DNA from: Hyphomonadaceae bacterium
GTDB lineage: Bacteria > Pseudomonadota > Alphaproteobacteria > Caulobacterales > Aquidulcibacteraceae
Assembly (NCBI GenBank): GCA_009773395.1
Contig: WRPI01000003.1
Span: 186,001 to 250,000, forward strand
DNA length: 64,000 bases
Direction: 5' to 3'
Program-made: the position numbers and the translations under genes
In this document: positions 19,167 to 29,214 of the stretch, one piece after another
Layout of the letters: every line of letters starts with the position of its first letter
Position numbering within the stretch: position 1 is the first letter of the stretch
The notes under the pieces: model-generated
Database searches by the model: none
What the model saw: only the letters and a program-made list of their open reading frames with translations
Told to the model about the DNA's origin: nothing

Positions 19167-21836
19167 TCAACCCAAACTAGACTTCAAAGCAGCTTGTGCG
19201 GCTGCTAAACGGGCAATTGGAACGCGGTATGGCGAGCATGAAACATAGTCGAGGCCCACGCTTTCGCAAAACTCAATTGAGGCTGGGTCGCCGCCATGTT
19301 CACCGCAAATCCCGAGCTTAATCCCTGCCCGCGCTGCACGTCCGCGAGTAGCGGCGATTTTCACTAATTCGCCAACGCCTTTTTGGTCCAAAGTCACAAA
19401 TGGATCGCGCTCAAAAATGCCTTGGCTTAAATAATCACCCATAAAGCGGCTGGCATCGTCGCGCGAAATACCAAGTGTGGTTTGTGTCAAATCATTTGTC
19501 CCAAAAGAGAAAAATTCGGCGACTTCAGCAATTTCATCGGCACAAATGGCGGCTCTTGGCAATTCTATCATTGTGCCGACCAAATAGAGGATATTCACGC
19601 CAGCTTTGGTCATCACCGTTTTGCCAATTTCGTCAATTCGTGCTTTCAAAATCGCCAATTCTTTGCGAGTAGCAACCAATGGAACCATGATTTCAGGGAT
19701 TGGCGCTTTTCCCAAATTTTTGGCAACTTCAATTGCGGCTTCGAAAATTGCTCTTGCCTGCATATCATAAATTTCGGGAAAACTAATGCCAAGCCGACAG
19801 CCACGATGCCCCAACATTGGGTTAAATTCGTGCAATTCCTTGGCGCGTTCTAGAAGCTTTTTGGCATTAAGCCCAGTCGCCGCCGCCACAGCCGCCACAT
19901 CTTCCTCCGAATGCGGCAAAAATTCATGAAGTGGCGGGTCAAGCAATCTTATGGTTACAGGAAGCCCCGCCATGATTGTGAAAAGTTCGACAAAATCTTG
20001 ACGCTGCATTGGCAGGATTTTTTCCAAAGCATGTTCACGGCCCGCTTTAGTTTCCGACAAAATCATTTCGCGCACCGCAGCAATGCGGCTGGCGTCGAAA
20101 AACATATGTTCAGTGCGGCACAGGCCAATACCTTCAGCGCCAAAATCGCGCGCCGTTTTTGCGTCAAGCGGGGTTTCGGCATTGGCGCGCACTTTCATGC
20201 GCCGCACATCATCGGCCCAAGCCATAAGCGTGCCGAAATCACCTGATAATTCGGGTTGTTCCAAATCCGCCGCGCCAAATAAAACTTCGCCGGCACTGCC
20301 ATCAACCGATATTATTTCGCCTTTCTTAATAACCCGCCCGCGCACAATAAATTGCCCCAAAACCTCATCAATTTTAATTTCGCCCGCGCCCGAAACGCAG
20401 GGCCGACCCATGCCGCGCGCGACAACTGCTGCATGCGAAGTCATGCCGCCGCGTGAGGTGACAATGGCTTTGGCGGCGTGCATGCCGTGAATGTCTTCGG
20501 GGCTGGTTTCTTCGCGTATAAGAATGACGCTATGGCCATGCGCTGCTTTTTCTTCGGCTTCGTCAGACGAGAATATGACTTCGCCAACAGCAGCACCGGG
20601 GGAAGCTGGAAGCCCCTTGGTTAGAATATCGCGCGCATAGCTCGCCTTTATTGTCGGGTGCAGAAGTTGATCCAAAGCCGATGCGTCGATACGCGAAACC
20701 GCTTCGCACGTGCTAATCATGCCTTCGGCGACCATATCGACCGCGATTTTTAGTGCGGCTTTAGCTGTGCGTTTGCCGCCCCGAGTTTGCAACATCCATA
20801 ATTGGCCATTTTCGGCAGTAAATTCAATATCTTGCATATCGCGGTAGTGGTTTTCGAGTTTTAAGTAACAATCATGCAATTGAGCATAGACTTGTGGCAA
20901 AGCTTCCTCGAGCGATTGTCCATCTTCGCGCATCAAAGCATGCTGCGCTTTGGTGATAGATTTTGGTGTGCGAATACCGGCAACCACATCTTCACCTTGG
21001 GCATTAATCAAATATTCGCCGTAAAATAATTTTTCGCCAGTTGAAGGGTTACGGGTAAAAGCAACGCCTGTGGCCGAAGTTTCCCCCATATTGCCAAAAA
21101 CCATGGCTTGAATATTGACGGCAGTTCCCCAGCTTTCAGGAATATCGTGCATTTTGCGGTAGAAAATCGCGCGGTTGTTCATCCATGATTTGAAAACCGC
21201 ACCAATTGCGCCCCATAATTGGTCATTCACATTTTGCGGGAAAGGACTTTCCGTTTCATATTCCACAGCGGATTTATATTTGCCGACAATTTCTTCCCAA
21301 TCACTTGCTTCAAGTTCAGTATCTTCTTTGAAATCATTGACTTCTTTGTAGGATTCCAAAATATCCTCAAACAAATGGTGGCCCAAATCCAACACAACAT
21401 TGGAATACATTTGAATGAACCTGCGATAACTATCAAATGCAAAACGGCGATTGCCCGATAATTTTGCCAAACCTTCAACTGTTACATCATTGAGGCCAAG
21501 ATTTAGCACAGTGTCCATCATACCTGGCATGGAAGCACGCGCGCCCGAGCGCACCGATACCAAAAGCGGATTATTGGCGTCGCCAAATTGTTTGCCAACT
21601 GTTTCTCCGATTTTTGCCATTGCTTCATCGAGTTGAGCGGCAAGTGCCGCGGGGTAAGTGCGGCCCAATTCGTAAAATGCGGTGCATACTTCGGTGGTGA
21701 TTGTAAAACCTGGGGGGACAGGCAAGCCGATTTTGTTCATTTCGGCCAAATTTGCACCTTTGCCACCAAGCAATGATTTCATGCTCGCATCGCCATCGGC
21801 ATTTCCTGCACCAAATGAATATACGTATTTGACCAT
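19167..21836 (-). CDS. ppdK: Pyruvate, phosphate dikinase
   Basis: Cytoplasmic enzyme interconverting pyruvate, ATP and phosphate with phosphoenolpyruvate, AMP and pyrophosphate. 889 aa, normal length. The N-terminal ATP-grasp domain begins YSFGAGNADGDASMKSLLGG. The phosphohistidine domain has GGMTSHAAVVARG near residue 455. The C-terminal PEP/pyruvate barrel contains GLCRTEHMF, MLGHRGCRLG and the catalytic cysteine region CGEHGGDPASIEFC. The ATG follows the glyS stop directly, so it is probably co-transcribed with glyQS. The last residues differ from the duplicate remnant downstream. Confidence 0.97.
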   Translation of the reverse strand: MVKYVYSFGAGNADGDASMKSLLGGKGANLAEMNKIGLPVPPGFTITTEVCTAFYELGRTYPAALAAQLDEAMAKIGETVGKQFGDANNPLLVSVRSGARASMPGMMDTVLNLGLNDVTVEGLAKLSGNRRFAFDSYRRFIQMYSNVVLDLGHHLFEDILESYKEVNDFKEDTELEASDWEEIVGKYKSAVEYETESPFPQNVNDQLWGAIGAVFKSWMNNRAIFYRKMHDIPESWGTAVNIQAMVFGNMGETSATGVAFTRNPSTGEKLFYGEYLINAQGEDVVAGIRTPKSITKAQHALMREDGQSLEEALPQVYAQLHDCYLKLENHYRDMQDIEFTAENGQLWMLQTRGGKRTAKAALKIAVDMVAEGMISTCEAVSRIDASALDQLLHPTIKASYARDILTKGLPASPGAAVGEVIFSSDEAEEKAAHGHSVILIREETSPEDIHGMHAAKAIVTSRGGMTSHAAVVARGMGRPCVSGAGEIKIDEVLGQFIVRGRVIKKGEIISVDGSAGEVLFGAADLEQPELSGDFGTLMAWADDVRRMKVRANAETPLDAKTARDFGAEGIGLCRTEHMFFDASRIAAVREMILSETKAGREHALEKILPMQRQDFVELFTIMAGLPVTIRLLDPPLHEFLPHSEEDVAAVAAATGLNAKKLLERAKELHEFNPMLGHRGCRLGISFPEIYDMQARAIFEAAIEVAKNLGKAPIPEIMVPLVATRKELAILKARIDEIGKTVMTKAGVNILYLVGTMIELPRAAICADEIAEVAEFFSFGTNDLTQTTLGISRDDASRFMGDYLSQGIFERDPFVTLDQKGVGELVKIAATRGRAARAGIKLGICGEHGGDPASIEFCESVGLDYVSCSPYRVPIARLAAAQAALKSSLG

Positions 21837-24113
21837 TTAATTACCCCTAATGCACTCAAAGTCCGCTATTTTGGCCATCATTTGGCGGAGTTGGGCCAAT
21901 AGAGCAAGTCGATTTTGGCGAATGCTGGCGTCAGCGTCATTCACCAAAACGTCATCTAGAAACGCATAAATTGGCGAACGAAGCGATGAAAGCGCTCCCA
22001 ATGCGCCAGCAAAGTCCTCCTTGGCCAAAAATACGGCTAAATCGCTGCTAATTTCACCAAGTGTAGCAAAAAGCGACATTTCTGCATTTTCTTTGAAAAG
22101 TGATGGGTTAACCACAGCATCGGCACTTTCCCAGCCTTTTTTCTCCTCTGCCTTGAGGATATTTGCTGCTCGTTTATAGCCTGCGAGGAGATTCTCGCCC
22201 TCGGTGGTTTTGAGGAAGATGGAAAGGGCTTTGATGCGGTTTACGATGCGAACAAGATCGTCGTCGTCAATCGCATATGCAGCATCGATTATATCATGCT
22301 CAAAACCTTGGTCGCGGAGGTAGATTTTTAGGCGGTCGAGGAAAAATGAGGGCAACCCCTTCTTAACTCTTGCAATCCCTTCTTCAAATACTCTTCTTCC
22401 TGCCCATTGGTGAGTATGAGTTTCGGCACCGACTATCTCATGAATTGTTTCTTCAGAGTAACCTCGTTCAATTGCAATATTCGAAATGGTTCCCGCCTCA
22501 TCAACTGCTTTCAAGGCTAAATTCGTCAACGCTTCTACGGTCAAATATTCGACTAAATCGTAATAGTTTAGATGTAATTCATTCTCCAAAATAATCCGAA
22601 TTATACCTAATGCCGCGCGGCGAAGTGCGTATGGATCGCCGCTTCCAGTTGGTTTTTCGCCAATTGCAAAAAACCCAACCAAAGTATCAAATTTATCCGC
22701 CAATGCCACGGCAATTGAAACTGGGTGGGTAGGCACATTATCACTTGGGCCAATTGGCTTGTAATGTTCGGCGATTGCGTTGGCGACAGAGGCAAGCTCC
22801 TCCCCTACTTGTAGGGGAGGTGGCATTCGTTCGACAGCCCCCCTATAAATAGGAGGGCGGCTTGGCACTGCACCCAAAGACGCATAATAACGCCCCATTA
22901 TCCCTTGCAATTCAGGAAATTCACCGACCATTTCGGTTGTTAAATCGGCTTTGCACAATAATGCGGCGCGTTTGGCATCGTCAACATTTGCACCAACCAA
23001 AGGCGCGATTTCACCAGCCAGTTCAACAATGCGCTTTACTTTTTCGCCAACACTTCCCAATTTTTCATGGAATACCAAAGTATCAAGTTTTGCCACTCGG
23101 CTTGCCAATGGGGTTTTTCTATCTAAATCCCAAAAATAGCGAGCATCATTGAGGCGAGCGGACAATACGCGAGCATTGCCGAGCGCGATTGCCTTGCCGC
23201 CATCACTTGCATTTACGTTGGAAACCACAATGAAATAAGGCGCGAGTTTGCCTGTTGCCTTATCATTGGCCACAAAATATTTTTGGTTAAGGCGCAAAGT
23301 GAGGCGAATAACTTCGGGTGGTAAATCGAGGAAGGCCGCGTCCATCTGCCCCAAAATCACAAATGGCTTATCCACAAGACCGCAAACTTCTTCCAAAAGG
23401 CCAATATCATCGACCAATTCCAAGCCATTTTTCGCGCAAATTTCACCGGCCTGCACCAAAATTGATGCTTTGCGGACTTCGCGGTCAATAATTACATTTG
23501 CGGCAGCGATTTTGGTTTTATAGTCGGCGAAATTGGCGACAGCGAACACGCCATTGCCATGAAAGCGGTGGCCTTCGGTTTGATTGCTGGCTTTTATGCC
23601 TTCAATCTCAAACGGCACGATTTCGCCATCAAACAGCGCCAAAACGCGGTGCAAGGGCCGCACCCAACGTAAGCTCCCCTCGCCCCAACGCATTGACTTG
23701 GGCCAAGGGAAATTGCGTATGATTTGCGGCACTAATTCTGCAATTATTTCGGTGGTTTTGGCGCCCGCTTTAACCACATCAACCACATAATAATCGCCTT
23801 TTTTGGCATCGCTTTCAATTCGGGCTTCGCTAATTGAGGCAATGCCAGCGGCACGGATAAAGCCATCAATTGCAGCTTGCGAGGCGCCCAATTTAGGCCC
23901 CTTCTTTTCTTCGCGCACTTCGGGTGTGGCTGTGGGTAAGTCAGTTACGCCAACCCCAAGCCTGCGCGGTGCTACAAAACTTTCAAACTCGCACTGCAAA
24001 ATACCAGCTTTTTTAAAGCCTTCATCAAGCAAGCGAACCAAATCTTCCATCGCCCGTTTTTGCATACGCGCAGGAATTTCTTCGCTGAATAATTCAAGCA
24101 GGAACTCGCTCAT
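21837..24113 (-). CDS. glyS: Glycyl-tRNA synthetase beta subunit
   Basis: Beta subunit of the heterotetrameric bacterial glycyl-tRNA synthetase, which binds tRNA-Gly. 758 aa, somewhat longer than usual. It begins [18 protein letters not shown], has the family stretch GRYYA near 408 and [12 protein letters not shown] near 448, and ends in the anticodon-binding region. About 25-30 extra residues between GRYYA and the HYKP motif are encoded by a palindromic DNA segment (22799-22857). The ATG overlaps the glyQ stop (ATGA) and the stop abuts ppdK. Confidence 0.96.
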   Translation of the reverse strand: MSEFLLELFSEEIPARMQKRAMEDLVRLLDEGFKKAGILQCEFESFVAPRRLGVGVTDLPTATPEVREEKKGPKLGASQAAIDGFIRAAGIASISEARIESDAKKGDYYVVDVVKAGAKTTEIIAELVPQIIRNFPWPKSMRWGEGSLRWVRPLHRVLALFDGEIVPFEIEGIKASNQTEGHRFHGNGVFAVANFADYKTKIAAANVIIDREVRKASILVQAGEICAKNGLELVDDIGLLEEVCGLVDKPFVILGQMDAAFLDLPPEVIRLTLRLNQKYFVANDKATGKLAPYFIVVSNVNASDGGKAIALGNARVLSARLNDARYFWDLDRKTPLASRVAKLDTLVFHEKLGSVGEKVKRIVELAGEIAPLVGANVDDAKRAALLCKADLTTEMVGEFPELQGIMGRYYASLGAVPSRPPIYRGAVERMPPPLQVGEELASVANAIAEHYKPIGPSDNVPTHPVSIAVALADKFDTLVGFFAIGEKPTGSGDPYALRRAALGIIRIILENELHLNYYDLVEYLTVEALTNLALKAVDEAGTISNIAIERGYSEETIHEIVGAETHTHQWAGRRVFEEGIARVKKGLPSFFLDRLKIYLRDQGFEHDIIDAAYAIDDDDLVRIVNRIKALSIFLKTTEGENLLAGYKRAANILKAEEKKGWESADAVVNPSLFKENAEMSLFATLGEISSDLAVFLAKEDFAGALGALSSLRSPIYAFLDDVLVNDADASIRQNRLALLAQLRQMMAKIADFECIRGN
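22799..22857. repeat. Palindromic element inserted in frame in glyS
   Basis: 22799-22820 is a perfect palindrome, CCTCCCCTAC-TT-GTAGGGGAGG. About 18 bp further is a second, imperfect one (22838-22857, CCCCCTATAAATAGGAGGG). Together they encode [19 protein letters not shown] and flanking residues on the minus strand. The composition, rich in C and G runs, differs from the surrounding gene. The layout resembles the in-frame palindromic elements described in Rickettsia proteins. Confidence 0.75.
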
Positions 24114-25036
24114 TTGCTTGCTCCTTGTTGGGTTTCAAGCCAAGAAGCGGCGCAGCCTTTGGCAAGATCGCGCACGCGGGCAATGAAGCTTTGGCGTTCT
24201 GTTGGGCTTACAACCCCTCGCGCATCCAATAAATTGAATAAATGTGATGACTTTAACGCCCAATCAAAAGCCGGAAGTGGCAAATTATTGGCAAGCAATA
24301 TTCCGCATTGCTTTTCGGCATCTTCAAACCATCGTTTTAACATTGCAGCGTCAGAATGTTCAAAATTAAAGGCGCTTTGTTGCTTTTCATTTTCAAGAAA
24401 AACATCGCCATAGCTCACGCCATTGCCGTTAAAATCAATGTCATAAACATTTTCAACACCCTGCACATACATCGTTAGGCGCTCCAAGCCATAAGTGAGC
24501 TCACCCGAAACTGGTTTGCAATCAAAACCGCCGACTTGTTGGAAATAAGTATATTGCGAAACTTCCATGCCATCGCACCAAACTTCCCAGCCCAAGCCCC
24601 ATGCGCCGACAGTTGGATTTTCCCAATCATCCTCAACAAAGCGAATATCATGCAATTTGGGGTCAATCCCAATTTCATATAAAGAATCAAGGTATAATTG
24701 CTGCAAGTTAATTGGATTTGGCTTTAATATTACTTGATATTGATAATAATGGCCCAGCCGATTTGGGTTTTCGCCATAGCGCGCATCTTTGGGGCGGCGT
24801 GAAGGTTGGACATAAGCGGCTTTCCATGGCTTATCGCCCAATGCGCGCAATGTGGTGGCTGGGTGCAACGTCCCGGCGCCAACTTCGCTATCATAGGGTT
24901 GTAAAATCACGCAGCCCTGGCGTGCCCAATAGTCTGACAATGTGAGAATAATGTCTTGAAAGCTAGGCTTTTTGCCCAATTTATATGCCCGCGAACAAGC
25001 GGTTTGGTGGGAAGATATGTTTTTCGATTCTGACAT
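24110..25036 (-). CDS. glyQ: Glycyl-tRNA synthetase alpha subunit
   Basis: Catalytic class II subunit that activates glycine. 308 aa. After a 24-residue variable N-terminus the conserved block starts [20 protein letters not shown]. It continues with [37 protein letters not shown] and the motif-rich [19 protein letters not shown]. Motif-3-like [11 protein letters not shown] is present. It is first in glyQ-glyS-ppdK. The 200 bp upstream separate it from a divergent gene and hold the promoter. Confidence 0.97.
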   Translation of the reverse strand: MSESKNISSHQTACSRAYKLGKKPSFQDIILTLSDYWARQGCVILQPYDSEVGAGTLHPATTLRALGDKPWKAAYVQPSRRPKDARYGENPNRLGHYYQYQVILKPNPINLQQLYLDSLYEIGIDPKLHDIRFVEDDWENPTVGAWGLGWEVWCDGMEVSQYTYFQQVGGFDCKPVSGELTYGLERLTMYVQGVENVYDIDFNGNGVSYGDVFLENEKQQSAFNFEHSDAAMLKRWFEDAEKQCGILLANNLPLPAFDWALKSSHLFNLLDARGVVSPTERQSFIARVRDLAKGCAASWLETQQGASK

Positions 25037-25236
25037 ACTTAAGACTTAGCCTAAAGTTGAGGATTTGTGACGGTCAAGTAACAGCTAATAAGAGTTTAGA
25101 AAACCTTTGTGTGTGAAGTTTATCACTTTCAAAATATGTTTTCGCACCAATTAACTATACAATATAATATCTTAGCATTGAAGTGCCGCTTCATATTCAA
25201 TAAAAGCGTCAACATAATTGGATTTGGAGTGTTGAA

Positions 25237-26538
25237 GTGAAGCCAAACATATTGGTATTAGGCGGCGATCAAGCGTGTGAAGCGATATTGGCTGCTGGCT
25301 ATCCAATCACTGGCGTCAATGATTTGCAGGCCCCTGCCGCCGCGATTGTAATTGACGTTAGAAGTGGCGGCATAACCAAATCCTATGAAATTATGGAAGC
25401 ATTGAAACTTGCATTGGGGCCAAGGGCTGGTTTGTTTTTTGCTTGGACCGATGAAACCCCCGACGTAAAAACTTATCGCACAATGCATAAATTGGGCTTC
25501 GATGGTTCATTTAATGCGCAAACGCCAATTGCATTCATTAGTGCTAGACTTGAAAGCGCTATTCGAATTCAAACAATGTCGGACGAAGTGCAAAGCCGTA
25601 TGAAAACGCTGGAGAGCTTTGGTGCGCCGCGTTTTGGACAACCAACTCTTGATAAAAACCCGCGCCGTGTATTGATATATGGCCCGCCGTGCCCTGAGAA
25701 CATGCGTCTTGCGGCGATGCTTGAAACGCTTGGCGTTGCTACTATTGCTGCGATGTCTTCATACACCGCATTTGATTATCTTCACAAAGGCAATTTCGAC
25801 GCGATAATTGTAATATCGAAAGGCGATTCTGCTAATTCAATTGCGTTTTGTGCGGCGCTTCGACGCAATTCGCGATTATTCCATTTGCCTTGTTTGTTAT
25901 TTGCCGCAAGTGATTTTGAAAGCCTTGAAGTTGCGATTTCGCGCGGCGCTTCGGACGCAGTTCGCGCCGGCGAAAACGATGAATTGGCTTTGGCGCGGCT
26001 TTTGACTTTGATAGACGAAAAACGGCGGCGTGATGCCCTTAATTTGATTTTTCACAATGCAAAAACCACAAATGCGATAGATAGACGAAACGGCATTTAT
26101 AACCAGGATTTCTTCAATCGGCATTTATTGGAAATTGTCGAACGCAGCACGCAATCGCGGAAAAATGTCGCCTTAGCATTGGTGGATGTCACAATTATCG
26201 AGCAGAGCCTTACCTCCAAAAGCCCAGAAGCAATACGCAAAGTCATCAACCAATGCGCCAATATGTTGTCGCGCTTAATTCGTATCGAAGATGTGGCGGC
26301 AATTTTGGACAATGGCAAATTCGCAGTCATTTTCCCATCAACGCCAGCACAAACCGCCGAAACCGCCTTGGCCCGCATAGTTGCGGTGCTCGAATCTTCT
26401 GGCTTTGATACTGGCGCATTTACCGAGCCAGCGAGCGTGAACTTGCAATATGAGGTTATTGAACTTGAAGAAAACCAAAGCAGTGATGAATTTATGGCGC
26501 GTTTTGGGGAATTTATGAAATCAAATCATTTCGAGTAA
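25237..26538 (+). CDS. PopA-like c-di-GMP effector (two receiver-like domains plus degenerate GGDEF)
   Basis: 433 aa. Residues 1-110 and 143-260 look like two degenerate CheY-type receiver domains (ILVLGGDQACEAILAAG; RRVLIYGPPCPENMRLAAML). Residues 280-430 form a GGDEF domain whose active-site motif reads DNGKF (358-362) instead of GGDEF. The inhibitory-site RxxD is kept as RIED at 349-352, exactly five residues before that motif. A dead cyclase with an intact I-site is the design of Caulobacter PopA, which binds c-di-GMP and helps ClpXP degrade CtrA at the cell pole. Architecture and length agree; orthology is inferred. It is monocistronic and convergent with pccA, overlapping it by 18 bp. 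Confidence 0.75.
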   Translation: MKPNILVLGGDQACEAILAAGYPITGVNDLQAPAAAIVIDVRSGGITKSYEIMEALKLALGPRAGLFFAWTDETPDVKTYRTMHKLGFDGSFNAQTPIAFISARLESAIRIQTMSDEVQSRMKTLESFGAPRFGQPTLDKNPRRVLIYGPPCPENMRLAAMLETLGVATIAAMSSYTAFDYLHKGNFDAIIVISKGDSANSIAFCAALRRNSRLFHLPCLLFAASDFESLEVAISRGASDAVRAGENDELALARLLTLIDEKRRRDALNLIFHNAKTTNAIDRRNGIYNQDFFNRHLLEIVERSTQSRKNVALALVDVTIIEQSLTSKSPEAIRKVINQCANMLSRLIRIEDVAAILDNGKFAVIFPSTPAQTAETALARIVAVLESSGFDTGAFTEPASVNLQYEVIELEENQSSDEFMARFGEFMKSNHFE

Positions 26539-28530
26539 TATTTCATCCGCCGCAACCGCATCACCGACTTGGGTTTTGATAGACTTGACCTGGCCGTCAC
26601 GCTCAGCCCGAATAATATTTTGCATTTTCATGGCTTCAACAATAATAAGCGCTTGGCCATTTTTTACATTATCGCCCTCCATAACTTCGACAGCGACAAT
26701 AAGTCCAGGCATTGGCGACACAATCACGCCGGTTCGATTTGGTTTGGTTTTTGGCGGTAATTTCAAGTGCAATTGCGCCATTCTTGGGCTTGCGACAATT
26801 ACTATATTGGTGGAGCCACGATAATTGAATTTGAAACCTTCGGCCAAATCCTCAAAATGCATTGTGAAAGGTTCATTGTCATATTCGCCTTTTTTATTGG
26901 CAATTCCTTTGATTATATGATTGCCCGCGACAAAATCTGACAATATTTCAATTTTATTGCCACTTTCAAATGTCACTTTTGCACCATTGGATTGTGGCTC
27001 TATGTGAAGCGGGTGATAGGTTCCGTCTATAAAAATTACCCAATCTTTGCGGATTGGCATGTTATTATTGCCAGAAGCGGCTTCCACTTCGCGCTTGCGA
27101 GTATGAACCAATGCCGCAACGCCTGCGATTAATGCAGTAGTGCTGTCATTTAACGGCACATTTTTGAAACCGTCTTTGAACTCAACGGCGATATAATCGG
27201 TTGTAATATTGCCAGAAGCAAATCTGATTTGCCCTAATATTGCCGCCAAAAATGGAATATTTGACGCAATGCCAACGACCCGAAAATCATCAAGTGCCGC
27301 GCGGGAAATTTCAATTGCATCCGCGCGCGTCGGCCCCCAACAGCTTAGTTTTGCAATCATGGGATCGTAGAACATCGAGATTTCGTCGCCAACCCTTACC
27401 CCAGCATCAACGCGAATTTTGCCACTCAAATAATCACCTTCTTGGGTTTGCGTATAGTGCTTCAACCGCCCGATGGAAGGCAAAAAACCGCGATATGGAT
27501 CTTCGGCATAAACACGCGATTCAACTGCCCAACCATTGATTGATAAATCGCTTTGCAGAAGCGCGAGTTTTTCGCCTGCGGCGACCCGTATCATTTGCTC
27601 AACCAAATCAACGCCAGTTATCATTTCGGTCACTGGATGCTCGACTTGGAGGCGCGTATTCATTTCGAGAAAATAGAAGTTTTTATCAAGGCCAGACACC
27701 ACAAATTCAACTGTGCCCGCGCTGTCATAATTAACGGCCTTTGCCAAAGCCACCGCCTGCGCACCCATTTTTTCGCGGGTTTGTGGGTCTAGAAATGGGC
27801 TTGGTGCTTCTTCAATTACTTTTTGGTTGCGGCGTTGAATTGAACATTCGCGTTCAAATAAATGGACGATATTACCGTGTTTATCGCCCAAAACTTGAAT
27901 TTCAATATGGCGCGGCGAGACAATATATTTTTCAATAAATATTCTATCATCGCCAAAAGCACCTTTGGCTTCGGCTCTTACTGCGCTGAACCCTTCCCTT
28001 GCCTCAGTTTCATTATAGGCAATGCGAATGCCTTTGCCGCCACCACCTGCCGATGCCTTAATCATAACTGGATAGCCAATTTGGGCGCTTATCTCGAGTG
28101 CGTGGTCAATGTCGCTGATTTCACCAATAAAGCCAGGGACGCAAGAAACCCCAGCCGCCTGAGCCATTTTCTTGGATTCTATTTTGTCGCCCATTGCGCC
28201 GATGGCATATGGATTTGGACCGATGAAAATTATGTTTTCCTGTTGCAATTTTTCGGCAAATATTTTGTTTTCAGATAGAAACCCAAACCCCGGGTGAATG
28301 GCCTGTGCCCCGCTTGATTTGGCAGCCGCGATTATTTTGTCCATGTCCAAATATGACTGCGATGCGGGGCTAGCGCCAATGTGGATTTTTTCATCGGCCA
28401 TTTCGACTGCCAATGATTCTTCATCAGCGTCAGAATAAACCACCACCGTTTTTATTCCCATTTTACGAGCAGTTTTAATTATGCGGACAGCAATTTCACC
28501 ACGATTGGCAATCAATATTTTTTCAAACAT
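26521..28530 (-). CDS. pccA: Propionyl-CoA (acetyl-CoA) carboxylase alpha subunit, biotin-containing
   Basis: Biotin carboxylase and carrier subunit that makes methylmalonyl-CoA from propionyl-CoA with PccB. 669 aa. The N-terminal biotin carboxylase domain starts MFEKILIANRGEIAVRIIKT and has the glycine-rich ATP loop MIKASAGGGGKGIRIAYN and FLEMNTRLQVEHPVTEMITG. A middle bridging domain follows. The C-terminal carrier domain has the biotinylated lysine in EAMKMQN. The partner pccB lies 5 kb away on the same strand. An acetyl-CoA or methylcrotonyl-CoA carboxylase is less likely given the PccB-type partner. Confidence 0.92.
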   Translation of the reverse strand: MFEKILIANRGEIAVRIIKTARKMGIKTVVVYSDADEESLAVEMADEKIHIGASPASQSYLDMDKIIAAAKSSGAQAIHPGFGFLSENKIFAEKLQQENIIFIGPNPYAIGAMGDKIESKKMAQAAGVSCVPGFIGEISDIDHALEISAQIGYPVMIKASAGGGGKGIRIAYNETEAREGFSAVRAEAKGAFGDDRIFIEKYIVSPRHIEIQVLGDKHGNIVHLFERECSIQRRNQKVIEEAPSPFLDPQTREKMGAQAVALAKAVNYDSAGTVEFVVSGLDKNFYFLEMNTRLQVEHPVTEMITGVDLVEQMIRVAAGEKLALLQSDLSINGWAVESRVYAEDPYRGFLPSIGRLKHYTQTQEGDYLSGKIRVDAGVRVGDEISMFYDPMIAKLSCWGPTRADAIEISRAALDDFRVVGIASNIPFLAAILGQIRFASGNITTDYIAVEFKDGFKNVPLNDSTTALIAGVAALVHTRKREVEAASGNNNMPIRKDWVIFIDGTYHPLHIEPQSNGAKVTFESGNKIEILSDFVAGNHIIKGIANKKGEYDNEPFTMHFEDLAEGFKFNYRGSTNIVIVASPRMAQLHLKLPPKTKPNRTGVIVSPMPGLIVAVEVMEGDNVKNGQALIIVEAMKMQNIIRAERDGQVKSIKTQVGDAVAADEILLEMI

Positions 28531-28603
28531 TTAGGGTATTGGCTTTCACATTGACAATCCGAAATATTAAACACGGCAAAAATATAAATGCAACTTCGTA
28601 ATC

Positions 28604-29101
28604 CTATGGCTCGTTTTTCTTGTCTGGACCAAGTCTTTCTAGCCACTCATGCTCAAGAATACGCAACCGCGTCACAATCGTAATGAAAAACGCGGTGGAC
28701 CAACCGAGCAAAATCACACCATTGACCGCTTCAATTGCGCCCACCAAACGCCAAGCTCGCGGCATCAATACATCACCATTGCCAAGCGAAACAAAACTAA
28801 TTGTCGAAAAATATAAAGATTGTTCAAAATCGGCAAAAGCGTTCAAACCATAACGATAAAAAGCGGCATAAGTCCAAATTTCCACCGTATGCAAACCAAA
28901 CAGACCGAGAACCACCGCCAAAATCACCAAATATCTTTGCCAAAATGGTCGATGAAGATGGGTGTGACGCCAAAGCGGCGCGTTCATAATGAAGGAAAAA
29001 GCGGCAAGGCCAAAAAAATGGATGGTCGCCGTAATTAATACCAAAATCGATGCATAACCAAGATTAGCACCAAAATGTGAAATGAGTTCGCTATCAGCCA
29101 T
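28604..29101 (-). CDS. Ion channel protein with K+-channel-like pore (Ion_trans_2 type)
   Basis: 165 aa from ATG 29101 (MADSELISHF). The frame continues upstream to 29221 but would overlap the divergent gene at 29215. Helices at about 15-38, 57-80 and 125-148 enclose a pore loop whose filter reads SLGNGD (105-110), where classical potassium channels have TVGYGD. The following WRLVGAIEAVNGVILLGWST is typical of this small bacterial channel family. The Tyr to Asn change in the filter makes K+ selectivity uncertain. It lies downstream of, and divergent from, the GH5 gene. Confidence 0.75.
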   Translation of the reverse strand: MADSELISHFGANLGYASILVLITATIHFFGLAAFSFIMNAPLWRHTHLHRPFWQRYLVILAVVLGLFGLHTVEIWTYAAFYRYGLNAFADFEQSLYFSTISFVSLGNGDVLMPRAWRLVGAIEAVNGVILLGWSTAFFITIVTRLRILEHEWLERLGPDKKNEP

Positions 29102-29214
29102 ATTGTATTGGTAGCAAATTATCGTAAAATTCAAGCGTCCCATGCATGTTTGGCATGTTGTTTGCGGTAGTAAGAGAATTAAACCCCCATGCTTCAAAAT
29201 GAAATAGACAAACC

